Shown in pieces: positions 14,202-23,506 of a stretch of 64,000 nucleotides of DNA. Position 1 is the first letter of the stretch. The number at the start of each line of letters is the position of its first letter. The stretch comes from an uncultured Flavobacteriales bacterium (GTDB lineage: Bacteria; Bacteroidota; Bacteroidia; Flavobacteriales; Schleiferiaceae), in assembly GCA_913055685.1 (NCBI GenBank), contig CAJXKC010000002.1, positions 1-64,000 of the forward strand, given 5' to 3'. Made by a program: the position numbers and the translations under genes. Under the pieces are notes generated by a model. The model did no database searches and was not told the origin of the DNA. It saw only the letters and a program-made list of their open reading frames with translations.

Positions 14202-15688
14202 GCGTCCAGTAATTCGGTGTTATCGTTGTGTTTATCTTTATTGATGTAGGTGTTGCTGCGCAATGGGCATTGGTAGTCGTTGGCATAATCTTGCCAGTGA
14301 TGCGCTACATGCTCGATGGCATCACAAATCTTAATTACCTCTTCATCGGTGAAGGTGGGATGCAGGGATAAGCGAATCCAGCCGGGTCGCACGGAGAAAT
14401 CCCCTTGATTAACCTTCTCAGAAACCTGTTTACTAGTCTCTGGATCGAGGTGCAAAAGGTAATGCCCATAAGTTCCGGCACAGCTGCAGCCTCCCCGGGT
14501 TTGAATACCGAATAGGTCATTCAGTAATTGCACCACTAAATTGTAGTGAACTCCTTCGAGATAGAAAGAGATGGCTCCCAAGCGATCTTTAAGGTGACCG
14601 GCGAGAATTACCATACCCGGTAATTTTTCGAGTCGCTCGAAAACATAGGCTAAAATTTCCTTTTCGCGAGCTTCAATGGCTTCCACGGTCATTTGCTCTT
14701 TGAGCTCTATCGCCAAAGCGGCCCGCATAGTTTGCAGGAAGCCTGGAGTTCCACCGTCTTCACGGGTTTCAATATCTTCAATATAATAGTGTCCTCCCCA
14801 AGGATTGGTAAAGGTAACCGTACCACCACCCGGGTGATCCGGTACGCGGTTCTTATATAGTTTCGAATTGAAAATTAATACCCCCGGAGTCCCTGGTCCG
14901 CCTAAAAATTTATGCGGAGAGAAGAAGATCGCGTCGAGGTAAGCATCCTCTTCATCGGGATGCATGTTGATGTCGACATAAGGACCCGAGCAGGCAAAAT
15001 CCACGAAACAAAAGCCATTGGCTTTATGAATCATCTTTGCCACCTCGTGGTAGGGCGTAAATACTCCCGTAACATTACTGCAAGAGGTGATGCTAGCAAT
15101 TTTATAAGGTCGGTCTTTGTACTGCTCCAACAATTCTGCAAAATGATTGAGGTCGAGTAGACCCTTTTCATCCGGATTAATTTGGATAACCTCCGCAATG
15201 GTTTCCAGCCAAGAAGTTTGATTGGAATGATGTTCCATATGGCTGATGAAAACCACCGGTCGCTGTTCGGGACTAAGGCTGATTTGATCCGTGAACTGCT
15301 CAGGCACCTTGAGCCCTAAGATGCGTTGAAACTTTAAAACCGCGCCAGTCATCCCTGTTCCCGTAGGAATAAAGACATCTTCTTTGGAAGCATTCACATG
15401 CTTCTTAATCATTTGCTTGGCACGATCGTAAGCCTGGGTCATTACCATACCGGTGTAGGAAGTTTCGGTATGGGTATTCGCTACATATGGTCCGAAGTCC
15501 TTATGCATTTTTTCTTCGATCGGACCATAAAGGCGACCGCTGGCAATCCAATCGGCATAAATTACCGGTTTTGGTCCGTAGGGTCCTACAAACTCAGCGT
15601 CGATGCCTACGATTTGATCGCGGAACTTGCGAAAATGTCCTTCCCATTGGGTGCCAGGAATACTTTTTTGAGAGGTATGCGTTTCCAT
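14183..15688 (-). CDS. Class V aminotransferase-fold PLP enzyme of unknown substrate
   Basis: This 501-residue fold-type I PLP protein is related to cysteine desulfurases and selenocysteine lyases. It has YADWIASGRLY, NTHTETSYTG, the PLP Lys in FFSPHKFLGGPGTPG, and a Cys pair in TRGGCSCAGTYGHYLL where desulfurases carry the catalytic Cys. It is about 100 residues longer than IscS/SufS. It lies between glmM (gap of 5 bases) and a cysteine desulfurase gene (19-base overlap). The Cys pair makes a desulfurase or lyase activity possible, but substrate and reaction cannot be read from the sequence. Confidence 0.88.
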   Translation of the reverse strand: METHTSQKSIPGTQWEGHFRKFRDQIVGIDAEFVGPYGPKPVIYADWIASGRLYGPIEEKMHKDFGPYVANTHTETSYTGMVMTQAYDRAKQMIKKHVNASKEDVFIPTGTGMTGAVLKFQRILGLKVPEQFTDQISLSPEQRPVVFISHMEHHSNQTSWLETIAEVIQINPDEKGLLDLNHFAELLEQYKDRPYKIASITSCSNVTGVFTPYHEVAKMIHKANGFCFVDFACSGPYVDINMHPDEEDAYLDAIFFSPHKFLGGPGTPGVLIFNSKLYKNRVPDHPGGGTVTFTNPWGGHYYIEDIETREDGGTPGFLQTMRAALAIELKEQMTVEAIEAREKEILAYVFERLEKLPGMVILAGHLKDRLGAISFYLEGVHYNLVVQLLNDLFGIQTRGGCSCAGTYGHYLLHLDPETSKQVSEKVNQGDFSVRPGWIRLSLHPTFTDEEVIKICDAIEHVAHHWQDYANDYQCPLRSNTYINKDKHNDNTELLDAWFHLD

Positions 15689-15693
15689 AACAA

Positions 15694-17085
15694 CTAAAGG
15701 CCGGCTATTTCAGATAGCTCGGAAATAAATTTAGAACCTAGGGCATCCGCCGCCGCTTGGCTTTTAGCCTCGGTATAAATACGGATAATAGGTTCGGTAT
15801 TTGACTTACGTAAATGTACCCATTCTTCCGCAAAATCAATCTTTACTCCGTCGATGGTGCTTATCTCTTCATTTGCATAGCGTTGCTTAATGCTAGCTAA
15901 AATGCCGTCCACATCCATACCCGCTTGGAGTTGAATTTTATTTTTCCCCATAAAATAGGCAGGGTAGGAAGCCCTTAATTCGGAAAGCTTTTTACCCGAA
16001 GTGGCCAGATGAGATAGAATAATGGCAATTCCCACGAGGGAGTCACGACCATAGTGCAAGTCAGGTAAGATTACCCCGCCATTACCTTCACCACCAAAGA
16101 CGGCGCCTACTTCTTTCATCTTAGTTACCACATTAACCTCACCCACCGCGGAGGCATAGTATTCTTTTCCGCGTGAATGCGCTAAATCGCGTAAGGCTCG
16201 GGAGCTGGATAAATTGCTCACTAAGGGTCCGTCTAAATGCTGTAATAGGTAATCAGCCGCAGCTACCAGGGTGTATTCCTCGCCAAACATCTGGCCTTTT
16301 TCGTCGATAAGGGCCAGTCGGTCTACGTCGGGGTCGACTACAATACCCACATCACAGCCCTTCTCGGCCATTAGTTGCATGATATCCCCTAAATGTTCTT
16401 TTAGAGGTTCCGGATTGTGGGGGAAATTACCATGCGGTTCACAGTAAAGTAGTTCTTGTTTTTCTACCCCTAGAGCATCTAAAAGTGGGGGGATGGAAAT
16501 ACCACCGGTAGAGTTCACTGCGTCTACCGCTACCGATAGATTAGCGGCTTTAATAGCCTCTACATTTATATACGGAAGTTTTAAAATTGCCTCAATATGC
16601 TTAGAGATGGCATCTGATTTTTCTTCGATGCTTCCTAAATTTTCTACCGCTACAAAGTCGTAGTCTTGCGCTTCGATCATGGCCAATAATTCGGCGCCAT
16701 CAGCCCCCGAAATAAACTCCCCTTTAGCATTAAGTAGTTTTAGGGCATTCCATTGCACCGGATTATGGGAAGCAGTAAGGATGATGCCCCCATCAGCTTT
16801 TTCAAATACCACCGCCATTTCTACGGTTGGGGTGGTAGAAAGGTCGAGGTCAATTACATCGATACCTGAAGCTAATAAAGTATTTTGAACAATGCCTTGA
16901 ATCATTGGGCCACTGGGGCGTGCATCACGACCAATAACCACTTTCAGGTTTTTACCAGGATTGTTTTTCTTTAACCAGTTAGCGTAAGCAGCGCCGAATT
17001 CGGCCGCATCGAGAGGAGTAAGGTTGTCGCCTTTAGCTCCGCCAATGGTACCGCGGACTCCAGATATAGACTTTATGAGAGTCAT
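15694..17085 (-). CDS. glmM: Phosphoglucosamine mutase
   Basis: This 463-residue alpha-D-phosphohexomutase converts glucosamine-6-phosphate to glucosamine-1-phosphate for peptidoglycan and LPS precursors. The phosphoserine loop TASHNP has Ser106. The metal loop is DPDVDRLAL. The sugar-binding loop is GEGNGGVILPD, as in Bacteroidota GlmM. The phosphate-binding end is RKSNTEPIIRIYTEA. Phosphomannomutase/phosphoglucomutase activity cannot be excluded by motif, but length and loops favour GlmM. It is the first gene of a three-gene operon, with a -7 box at 17109-17116. Confidence 0.9.
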   Translation of the reverse strand: MTLIKSISGVRGTIGGAKGDNLTPLDAAEFGAAYANWLKKNNPGKNLKVVIGRDARPSGPMIQGIVQNTLLASGIDVIDLDLSTTPTVEMAVVFEKADGGIILTASHNPVQWNALKLLNAKGEFISGADGAELLAMIEAQDYDFVAVENLGSIEEKSDAISKHIEAILKLPYINVEAIKAANLSVAVDAVNSTGGISIPPLLDALGVEKQELLYCEPHGNFPHNPEPLKEHLGDIMQLMAEKGCDVGIVVDPDVDRLALIDEKGQMFGEEYTLVAAADYLLQHLDGPLVSNLSSSRALRDLAHSRGKEYYASAVGEVNVVTKMKEVGAVFGGEGNGGVILPDLHYGRDSLVGIAIILSHLATSGKKLSELRASYPAYFMGKNKIQLQAGMDVDGILASIKQRYANEEISTIDGVKIDFAEEWVHLRKSNTEPIIRIYTEAKSQAAADALGSKFISELSEIAGL

Positions 17086-17108
17086 TTTTTTGTTTTTTGA
17101 ATCTGCGG

Positions 17109-17116
17109 CAAAGATA
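17109..17116 (-). promoter_or_regulatory. glmM operon -7 element
   Basis: On the minus strand this reads TATCTTTG, a perfect TAnnTTTG match. It lies 23 bases before the glmM ATG at 17085. Confidence 0.6.
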
Positions 17117-17216
17117 AGCTTAGCCCTTTTAGGTCGAAGCTTTTTTACGGAAAAGCCAAGCAGTCTCCTTTTTAAAGCTTTGTTGATTAATTTGTGAAAA
17201 AGCCTAAGCTAAAGGC

Positions 17217-17224
17217 TACCTTTG
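17217..17224 (+). promoter_or_regulatory. -7 element for the TPR protein operon
   Basis: TACCTTTG matches TAnnTTTG. A TTTG at 17191-17194, about 22 bases upstream, could be the -33 element. Transcription from here makes the TTG at 17235 an unlikely start and favours the ATG at 17265. Confidence 0.6.
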
Positions 17225-17264
17225 CAAAGCCGATTTGGATAAATTTAAGTATCCAATTGCCACT

Positions 17265-18662
17265 ATGTTCGAAGACGAAAACGAAGACGAATTTTTTAAC
17301 CTTCTCGACCTGGTCGATGACTTTAAGCGAATGCAGGCGGAAGGCAAGCTTCGCTTTTACGACTTAGAGGAATTTGAGATGATCTCCGACTACTTCTATG
17401 AGATCGGCAAAATCCAGCGTGCCTTGGAGGTTTTGAATATTGCGCAAGGGCAACATCCTTATGCGGCCAGTCTTAAATTGAAGAAGGTCCAGTATTTAAC
17501 CGCAGCGGATAAAACTAGGGAGGCTAGTAGGCTGCTAAGTGAGCTGGAAACTAGTATGGTAGACACCTACGACCTTTTTATGGCTCGCGCCGCCCTCTTT
17601 TCCAAAACTGGCAACCATCAAAAGGCCATTGAGCAGTATCGTCAAGCTTTGGGTCTGACTGAGTTCCCAGAGGATGTTTTTCATTTGTTGGCCTTGGAAT
17701 ACCAATTGATAGGTGCTTATGATAAAGCCCTGAAGTATTTAAAGCAAACCTTGGAAGTATTTCCTGAGGATGAAATTGCCTTATATAATCTCGCCCTTTG
17801 TTACGATTTAAGTGAAAAAGAGGAAGAGGCCATTGAATACCTGAATGATTTCATTAATACCAATCCCTATTCAGAAATAGCTTGGTACCACTTGGGTATC
17901 ATGTATACCAAACTAGGCGATTTAAAAGAGGCGGTTAAAGCTTACGATTATGCGATTTTAATCGATGAGTATTTTTCGGCTGCTTATTATGAAAAGGCCC
18001 GGGTATTGGAGCAAGAGTACCGCTATCTAGAGGCCGCGGAAACCTATTTAGCAAGCTTCGAATACGAAGGGGCTAGTGGTTATGGCTATTACAAAATTGC
18101 CCTTTGCTATTTGCGCTTGCATAAAGAGGCGAAAGCGGAAAGCTATCTTTCCAAGGCGGTGCAAGAAGATCCCGATTTGGAGGAAGCCTATTATGAATTG
18201 GCCTTGATAAAGGACGAAAAGAAGATTTGGTCGGAAGCGGTATTCTTAATCGCCAAAGCGGTTGAGCTGGACCCTGAAAACTGGCAGTTTCGTCATAGCA
18301 GTGCCCTAATTCACCGCCGCGCGGGAAAATTGGATGAGGCAGTTATTATTTATCAAAAGCTGATCGAAGACGGCTATTACGATGGCAATACCTTTACGGA
18401 GTATGCCCAATTACTCTTTGATATGTGCGAGTTCGATGAAGGCATGACCGTACTTTACAAAGCCCTTGAGCTTATGCCCGAATCGGGTGCCATTCATTAT
18501 CAATTGGCTGGTTATTTATTCACGATTAAAGAAAGTGATGAAGGGGGAATTTACTTGAATAAGGCCCTTAGGCTAGACCCAGGTGGGCGTTCCTTCTTCC
18601 TAGCACTATTCCCTTGGTTAAAGGAGAATAAGGCCGTTTCTTATTATTTGAACCAGGACTAA
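17265..18662 (+). CDS. Tetratricopeptide repeat protein
   Basis: This 465-residue protein consists of a short acidic start (MFEDENEDEFFNLLDLVDDF) and then about a dozen TPR units, for example 'ALYNLALCYDLSEKEEEAIEYL', 'AWYHLGIMYTKLGDLKEAVKAYD' and 'EEAYYELALIKDEKKIWSEAV' (each shown in part by its key A/G/Y/A/P pattern). There is no signal peptide, so it is probably a cytosolic scaffold. The frame extends ten codons further to a TTG at 17235, but the promoter position favours 17265. It is followed after 33 bases by the DUF368 gene and then aroE, so the three are probably cotranscribed. Its partner is unknown. Confidence 0.85.
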   Translation: MFEDENEDEFFNLLDLVDDFKRMQAEGKLRFYDLEEFEMISDYFYEIGKIQRALEVLNIAQGQHPYAASLKLKKVQYLTAADKTREASRLLSELETSMVDTYDLFMARAALFSKTGNHQKAIEQYRQALGLTEFPEDVFHLLALEYQLIGAYDKALKYLKQTLEVFPEDEIALYNLALCYDLSEKEEEAIEYLNDFINTNPYSEIAWYHLGIMYTKLGDLKEAVKAYDYAILIDEYFSAAYYEKARVLEQEYRYLEAAETYLASFEYEGASGYGYYKIALCYLRLHKEAKAESYLSKAVQEDPDLEEAYYELALIKDEKKIWSEAVFLIAKAVELDPENWQFRHSSALIHRRAGKLDEAVIIYQKLIEDGYYDGNTFTEYAQLLFDMCEFDEGMTVLYKALELMPESGAIHYQLAGYLFTIKESDEGGIYLNKALRLDPGGRSFFLALFPWLKENKAVSYYLNQD

Positions 18663-18695
18663 GTTTCATTTCCTTTCTTTGCTAAAAAATTATTC

Positions 18696-19664
18696 ATGCA
18701 GCGCATTTTACTGTTCTTGAAAGGTATTGCCATGGGGGCAGCCGATGTGGTTCCAGGAGTTTCGGGAGGCACCATTGCTTTTATCACTGGTATTTACGAA
18801 GAGCTGATAGAGAGTATAAACCGCATCAATCTGGAAGCTTTACAAATCTTGCGCAAAGAAGGTTTTGCTAAGGCCTGGACTTATATCAATGGTTGGTTTT
18901 TTGTGCCCTTATTTTTAGGAATAGGCGTCAGTATTATATCCTTAGCAAAAGGTATTTCTTGGCTTTTAGTAAATGAACCGGTATTGCTGTGGAGTTTCTT
19001 TTTCGGATTGGTCTTCGCCAGTATTTTCTTTGTGGCCAAACAGGTTAAAGCTTGGGCGGCTGGTCCGGTTGCGAGCTTCATCATCGGTGCAGTTATTGCC
19101 TACTCCATAACAGTTTTGCCGGCTTCGGGAGCTAATGATGCGCTTTGGTATATTTTCTTAAGCGGGAGCATTGCTATTTGCGCCATGATTTTACCGGGTA
19201 TTTCGGGTTCTTTTATCCTGGTTTTGTTGGGTTCATATTCTACCGTACTCAACGCAATCCATGAACGTGAGCTTAGCATTATCGCTACTTTTGGTGCCGG
19301 AGCAGTAATTGGTCTGCTATCCTTTGCCCGACTTCTAAAACACATGTTTGCCAAGTACCACGATCTAACCGTTGCGCTTTTATCGGGTTTTCTCTTGGGC
19401 TCCCTCAATAAAATTTGGCCCTGGAAGCGGGTAGATGAGGTGATGATTAAACATGCCGGCGAGGCCAATGAAGAAGTGGTGAATATTATTGAGAAAACAG
19501 TTTTGCCTGGTGATTTTACCCTTCCCGTGATTGAAGGCTCCGAAGTTGTGGGTCAGACTGCGACCGAACCTCAATTAAGCCTGGCTGTCCTTTTAGCCTT
19601 AGGCGGTGCACTCCTTATTTTCCTATTGGAAAAATTGGGTAGTCCTAAAAACAAAGCCGCTTAA
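18696..19664 (+). CDS. DUF368 membrane protein (polyprenyl-phosphate translocase family)
   Basis: This 322-residue integral membrane protein has the DUF368 signature near the start (GIAMGAADVVPGVSGGTIAFITG) and a related second copy, MILPGISGSFILVLLGSY, at about 160-178. The two copies reflect an internal inverted repeat fold. About eight membrane segments are visible. DUF368 members such as PopT have been reported to return undecaprenyl phosphate to the cytoplasmic face of the inner membrane. That role is known for the family and inferred here. It lies between a TPR gene and aroE, separated from aroE by one base. Confidence 0.9.
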   Translation: MQRILLFLKGIAMGAADVVPGVSGGTIAFITGIYEELIESINRINLEALQILRKEGFAKAWTYINGWFFVPLFLGIGVSIISLAKGISWLLVNEPVLLWSFFFGLVFASIFFVAKQVKAWAAGPVASFIIGAVIAYSITVLPASGANDALWYIFLSGSIAICAMILPGISGSFILVLLGSYSTVLNAIHERELSIIATFGAGAVIGLLSFARLLKHMFAKYHDLTVALLSGFLLGSLNKIWPWKRVDEVMIKHAGEANEEVVNIIEKTVLPGDFTLPVIEGSEVVGQTATEPQLSLAVLLALGGALLIFLLEKLGSPKNKAA

Positions 19665-19665
19665 A

Positions 19666-20391
19666 ATGCAGCTGGGGCTGATAGGTAAATCACTGAGTCA
19701 TTCCTTTTCCAAGGCCTATTTTAGGGCCAAGTTCGAAGCTTTAGGTCTAGATTATCGCTATGATAATTACGAGTTGGCCGAGATTGAAGAATTTCCCCAG
19801 CTAATAGCAAAACATCAATTAAAGGGTTTGAATGTAACCATACCCTATAAGCAAGAGGTGCTGAAATATATAGACCTTCAGTCACCAGCAGTACGAGCGA
19901 TAGGTGCCTGTAATACCCTAGTGTATCGAGAAGGAGCATGGGAGGCACACAATACCGATTACTTAGGATTTCGCAAAAGTCTAGAAGAAAGTGGCTGGCA
20001 GCCCAGTTTAAAGCGTGCTCTAGTCTTAGGCAGCGGCGGCGCTTCCAAAGCGGTTGTCTATGCCCTGCGACAGATGGGATTTAAAGCAGATGTGGTCGGT
20101 CGTAAAGCGGCCGAGAACCAACTTAGCTATCCCCAAGCTCAGGGCCTTATCTCGTATTATGATCTAGTGGTAAACACCACTCCTTTAGGTACTTACCCTA
20201 ATGTCGATGACTTAGCACCATTAAGGCCGGAAGGGAATTTGAAGGGCAAGCTATTCTTTGATCTTATCTACAATCCCGATAAAACTGCCTGGCTTGAATT
20301 GGCTGAAAAGCGCGGAGCTCAAATCTTAAATGGGCGGGCGATGCTCGAGCATCAGGCGGAAGCCGCTTGGAAAATTTGGCAGCAAGCTTAA
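19666..20391 (+). CDS. aroE: Shikimate dehydrogenase
   Basis: This 241-residue enzyme reduces 3-dehydroshikimate to shikimate with NADPH. It shows the substrate motif GKSLSHSFSKAYF, the catalytic Lys in VTIPYKQEV, IGACNTLV, NTDYLGF, the nucleotide loop VLGSGGASKAV and NTTPLGTYP. The C-terminal GRAMLEHQAEAAWKIW is also typical. The ATG at 19666 follows the DUF368 stop by one base; an upstream frame from 19606 lies inside that gene and is rejected. No other aro gene is nearby. Confidence 0.95.
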   Translation: MQLGLIGKSLSHSFSKAYFRAKFEALGLDYRYDNYELAEIEEFPQLIAKHQLKGLNVTIPYKQEVLKYIDLQSPAVRAIGACNTLVYREGAWEAHNTDYLGFRKSLEESGWQPSLKRALVLGSGGASKAVVYALRQMGFKADVVGRKAAENQLSYPQAQGLISYYDLVVNTTPLGTYPNVDDLAPLRPEGNLKGKLFFDLIYNPDKTAWLELAEKRGAQILNGRAMLEHQAEAAWKIWQQA

Positions 20392-20436
20392 TTTTTTCCT
20401 TCGCAGCCCTTACCTTTATTCCCAAGCAATTTAGCT

Positions 20437-20444
20437 TAAATTTG
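20437..20444 (+). promoter_or_regulatory. -7 element for the DUF349 gene
   Basis: TAAATTTG matches TAnnTTTG and lies 19 bases before the ATG at 20464. Confidence 0.6.
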
Positions 20445-20463
20445 CTTCAAGCGATAATTGATT

Positions 20464-22545
20464 ATGAGCGATACACAGAACAACTTGCCAGAAGGCGAGG
20501 AGCCCAAAAAGGAAATGGTGGATGAAACTCAGTCAGAGGAAACATCCCTAGAGGAAAAAGAAGAAACGGCCCCAGAAACGGCTGAATCTAAAGCTGATAG
20601 CGAGAGCTCTCAAGCCTCTTCAGAGCAGGAGGAAGCCAATAATTCGGGGGCGAGCGAGGAAGGAGAGGCCCTTAGTGATGAGGAGCTAGAGCAGGAAGAC
20701 GATACCACGGTAGTGCATAGCGATGATGATCATGAAGAAGATCATCACCACGAATTGGAAATGCCCGACTATGCTGAGTTTAGCAATGAAGATTTAGTAG
20801 CGGCCGCCGATAAGCTCCTGAAGGAGCAGCCTATTCAAAAACTGAAGGAGCATTTTGATGCCATTCGCAAATACCTTTTAAAGCATTTAAACGACGAGAA
20901 GGCGGAAAAGCTGGAGGAATTTGTGGAGCAAGGTGGGAATGCGCTTGACTTTGAATTTATCCAACCTTTACGGGAGAAGTTTCGCACTATTTACCAGGAA
21001 TACCGTAAGCGCCGTAAGAAGTATTACGACGATTTAAGTGCTCAGCTCGACCACAATTTATTGGTGAAGCGTAACCTTATTGAGCGTTTAAAAGAGCTGG
21101 TAAATAAGGAAGAGTCTATTGGCGAGACCTTTAAGGAGTTCAATGAAATTCAGCAAGAATGGCGTAATACCGGAGCGGTTCCTCGCACGGAGAGCAATGA
21201 TCTTTGGCGCACCTACCACTTCCACGTGGAGAATTTCTACGAGTACATAAAAATCAATAAGGAATTACGCGATTTAGATTACAAGAAGAATCAGTCGCAT
21301 AAAGAAGAACTTATTGAAAAGGCCGAGGCCATTTTAAATGGAGAGGATTTGCGCGAAGGCTTTAAGGAGCTGCAAAAATTGCACAAAGAGTGGCGCCATA
21401 TAGGTCCGGTTGAACCCGAATTACGCGAAGTTCTTTGGCAAAAGTTCTCCGAGATAACCAAGCAGATTCACGAAAAACGGGATGCTTTCTTCAAGGAAAT
21501 TCGCGCCAAGCGTGAAGAGTTATTGGAAGAGAAAAAAGCATTGGTCGATAAGATCAAGGAGATTCCAAGGAATTACAGCAAGCATCACGAATGGCAAAAA
21601 GCCATAAAAATGGTGAACGAGGTGCAAGCGGCTTTCAAAAAGATTGGTCGTTTACACCTGCCCGGTAACGATGAGGTTTGGGAAGAGTTCCGGGAAGCGC
21701 TGCGTGACTTTAATAAGGCTAAGAATCAATTCTATAAGGACCTGAAAAAAGAACATCAGGTAAACCTTGAAAAGAAAAAAGCACTTTTAGCCAAGGCGGA
21801 AGAGCTTAAGGATAGCGACGATTGGCGCAATACCGCTAATGCCTTAAAACGTATCCAAGCCGATTGGAAAAAGATTGGTCACGTACCCAAGAGTGAGAGT
21901 GATAAAATCTGGAAGGAGTTCCGCGCAGCTTGTAATCATTTCTTCAACCGACTTACCGACCACAATAAGAACCGGGATAAGAAATTGGCCGGAAATGCCG
22001 AGGCTAAACAAAAGGTAATTGAAGCCTTGGAAGCCTTTAAACCCGATGTAAAGGATAAGAAAGGGACCATTGCCAAGGCTAAGGAGTTTATTGCCGACTG
22101 GAAATCACAAGGTCCCATTCCCCAGAGCTTAAGAGGAGAGCTCGATGCCCGTTTTAATAAGGGCGTGGATGCGATCTTTAAGGCCATTGACATGGATCGT
22201 GAAGAATCGCAGCGTATTCGTTTTGAGAACAAAATGGATAGCCTCGCGGAAGAAGGGGAATACAAATTGCGTCAAGAACGAGATCATTTACGTCGCAAAT
22301 TGGATGATGCTAAAAAGGAGTTGATTCAGTTGGAAAACAACATGACCTTCTTCAGTAGCAGCGATCCTAAGAGTCCGATTGTTAAGGAAGCCCATAAAAA
22401 TATCGACGCCCAAAAGCGCATCGTTAGCAATTTACAGAGCCAGGTAAAGATGCTAGCCACGAAGATTAAGGAGCTCCAAAAGCAGGAAGAGAAAGTCGAG
22501 GAAGCGAAGTCTGATACGGAAGCCTCTGATAAGAGCGCCGAGTAA
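20464..22545 (+). CDS. DUF349 repeat protein
   Basis: This 693-residue cytosolic protein has an acidic, Glu/Ser-rich tail at 1-100 and then five DUF349 units marked by the pattern W-(R/K)-x2-G-x-(V/I)-P: EWRNTGAVP, EWRHIGPVE, FKKIGRLHLPG, DWKKIGHVP and DWKSQGPIP. The C-terminus is a Lys/Glu/Gln coiled coil (about 610-690). Members of the family are common in Bacteroidota and some Actinobacteria, and their role is unclear. It has its own promoter. A BASS transporter gene begins 10 bases later. Confidence 0.9.
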   Translation: MSDTQNNLPEGEEPKKEMVDETQSEETSLEEKEETAPETAESKADSESSQASSEQEEANNSGASEEGEALSDEELEQEDDTTVVHSDDDHEEDHHHELEMPDYAEFSNEDLVAAADKLLKEQPIQKLKEHFDAIRKYLLKHLNDEKAEKLEEFVEQGGNALDFEFIQPLREKFRTIYQEYRKRRKKYYDDLSAQLDHNLLVKRNLIERLKELVNKEESIGETFKEFNEIQQEWRNTGAVPRTESNDLWRTYHFHVENFYEYIKINKELRDLDYKKNQSHKEELIEKAEAILNGEDLREGFKELQKLHKEWRHIGPVEPELREVLWQKFSEITKQIHEKRDAFFKEIRAKREELLEEKKALVDKIKEIPRNYSKHHEWQKAIKMVNEVQAAFKKIGRLHLPGNDEVWEEFREALRDFNKAKNQFYKDLKKEHQVNLEKKKALLAKAEELKDSDDWRNTANALKRIQADWKKIGHVPKSESDKIWKEFRAACNHFFNRLTDHNKNRDKKLAGNAEAKQKVIEALEAFKPDVKDKKGTIAKAKEFIADWKSQGPIPQSLRGELDARFNKGVDAIFKAIDMDREESQRIRFENKMDSLAEEGEYKLRQERDHLRRKLDDAKKELIQLENNMTFFSSSDPKSPIVKEAHKNIDAQKRIVSNLQSQVKMLATKIKELQKQEEKVEEAKSDTEASDKSAE

Positions 22546-22555
22546 AGCATAGGGC

Positions 22556-23446
22556 ATGGATAGAGGAACTGACTTATTGGTCCCTTTGGCCATTGCCCTC
22601 ATCATGTTTGGTATTGGCCTTAGTTTAAACTTCAAGGATTTTAAACGAGTTTTTCTTCGCCCCAAGGCGATTTTAGTGGGATTAGCCTGTCAGTTTTTAC
22701 TCTTACCTCTGGTGGCGTTTTTGATGGCTTGGCTCTTGCCGATCGATCCTTATTTTAAAGTAGGTTTAGTGCTGATTGCTTCTGCTCCTGGAGGTACGGC
22801 TAGTAATTTGGTGACCCATATGTTGAAGGGGCGGGTGGCCTTGTCGGTGAGCATGACCTCCTTCAATAGCTTGGGTATTTTACTCACTATTCCCATTTAC
22901 CTGAGCCTGGCGATGCATTGGTTTTTGCATAATGACACCCAAATTGAGATTGGTTTTGCCGATACCTTTCGGGAGATATTACTGACGGTAGTTTTACCGG
23001 TGGTTGGCGGAGTATTAAGTCATGAGTATGGTTCCCGAACCTTTATAGAATCCCTGCAACAGCCTTTGCGTTACATCTTACCCTTGCTGCTTTTAGCAGT
23101 CTTTGGCTTTGCCCTTTTTCTAGATAATGGCGGTGAGCAAACCACCGCATTTTGGGATAATGTAGAGCTCTTTTTCCCACTGCTTTTCTTTAATGCCTTT
23201 ACCATGGCTTTGGGCTTTTGGATAGCAAAGAAGGCGAAGATCAAGCATTCAGGTGCTTTTACCATCGCGGTAGAAATGGGATTGCAAAATGCGGCCTTGG
23301 CCATTTTTATTGCTACTAGCGTGCTGGAAAATTCAGATATTTCCTTGGTGGCGGTGATCTACAGTAGTTTCACATTCTTTTCTACTTGGCTATTTGCTTG
23401 GCTGCTCAAGCATCGCTTTAAGCCTTTTAAATCGACCATCATTTAA
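22556..23446 (+). CDS. Bile acid:sodium symporter family transporter
   Basis: This is a 296-residue protein with nine to ten membrane segments. BASS/SBF features include an N-terminal LLVPLAIALIMFGIGLSL, the conserved APGGTASNLVTHMLKG in the crossover region, and VEMGLQNAALAIFIA in the second. Bacterial members carry organic anions such as pantoate, keto acids or bile-acid-like compounds with sodium. The substrate here is unknown. It begins 10 bases after the DUF349 gene and is likely cotranscribed. A weak imperfect dyad follows at about 23455-23475, before the uvrB promoter. Confidence 0.9.
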   Translation: MDRGTDLLVPLAIALIMFGIGLSLNFKDFKRVFLRPKAILVGLACQFLLLPLVAFLMAWLLPIDPYFKVGLVLIASAPGGTASNLVTHMLKGRVALSVSMTSFNSLGILLTIPIYLSLAMHWFLHNDTQIEIGFADTFREILLTVVLPVVGGVLSHEYGSRTFIESLQQPLRYILPLLLLAVFGFALFLDNGGEQTTAFWDNVELFFPLLFFNAFTMALGFWIAKKAKIKHSGAFTIAVEMGLQNAALAIFIATSVLENSDISLVAVIYSSFTFFSTWLFAWLLKHRFKPFKSTII

Positions 23447-23494
23447 AACATCTATTAGGCTTTATGCTAGGCCTTAATTGCTGAAAAAGAGCAG

Positions 23495-23502
23495 TACTTT
23501 TG
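23495..23502 (+). promoter_or_regulatory. uvrB -7 element, directly before the ATG
   Basis: TACTTTTG is a perfect consensus match and ends four bases before the ATG at 23507, so a leaderless mRNA is likely. I see no SOS-type operator around it. Confidence 0.6.
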
Positions 23503-23506
23503 CAAA

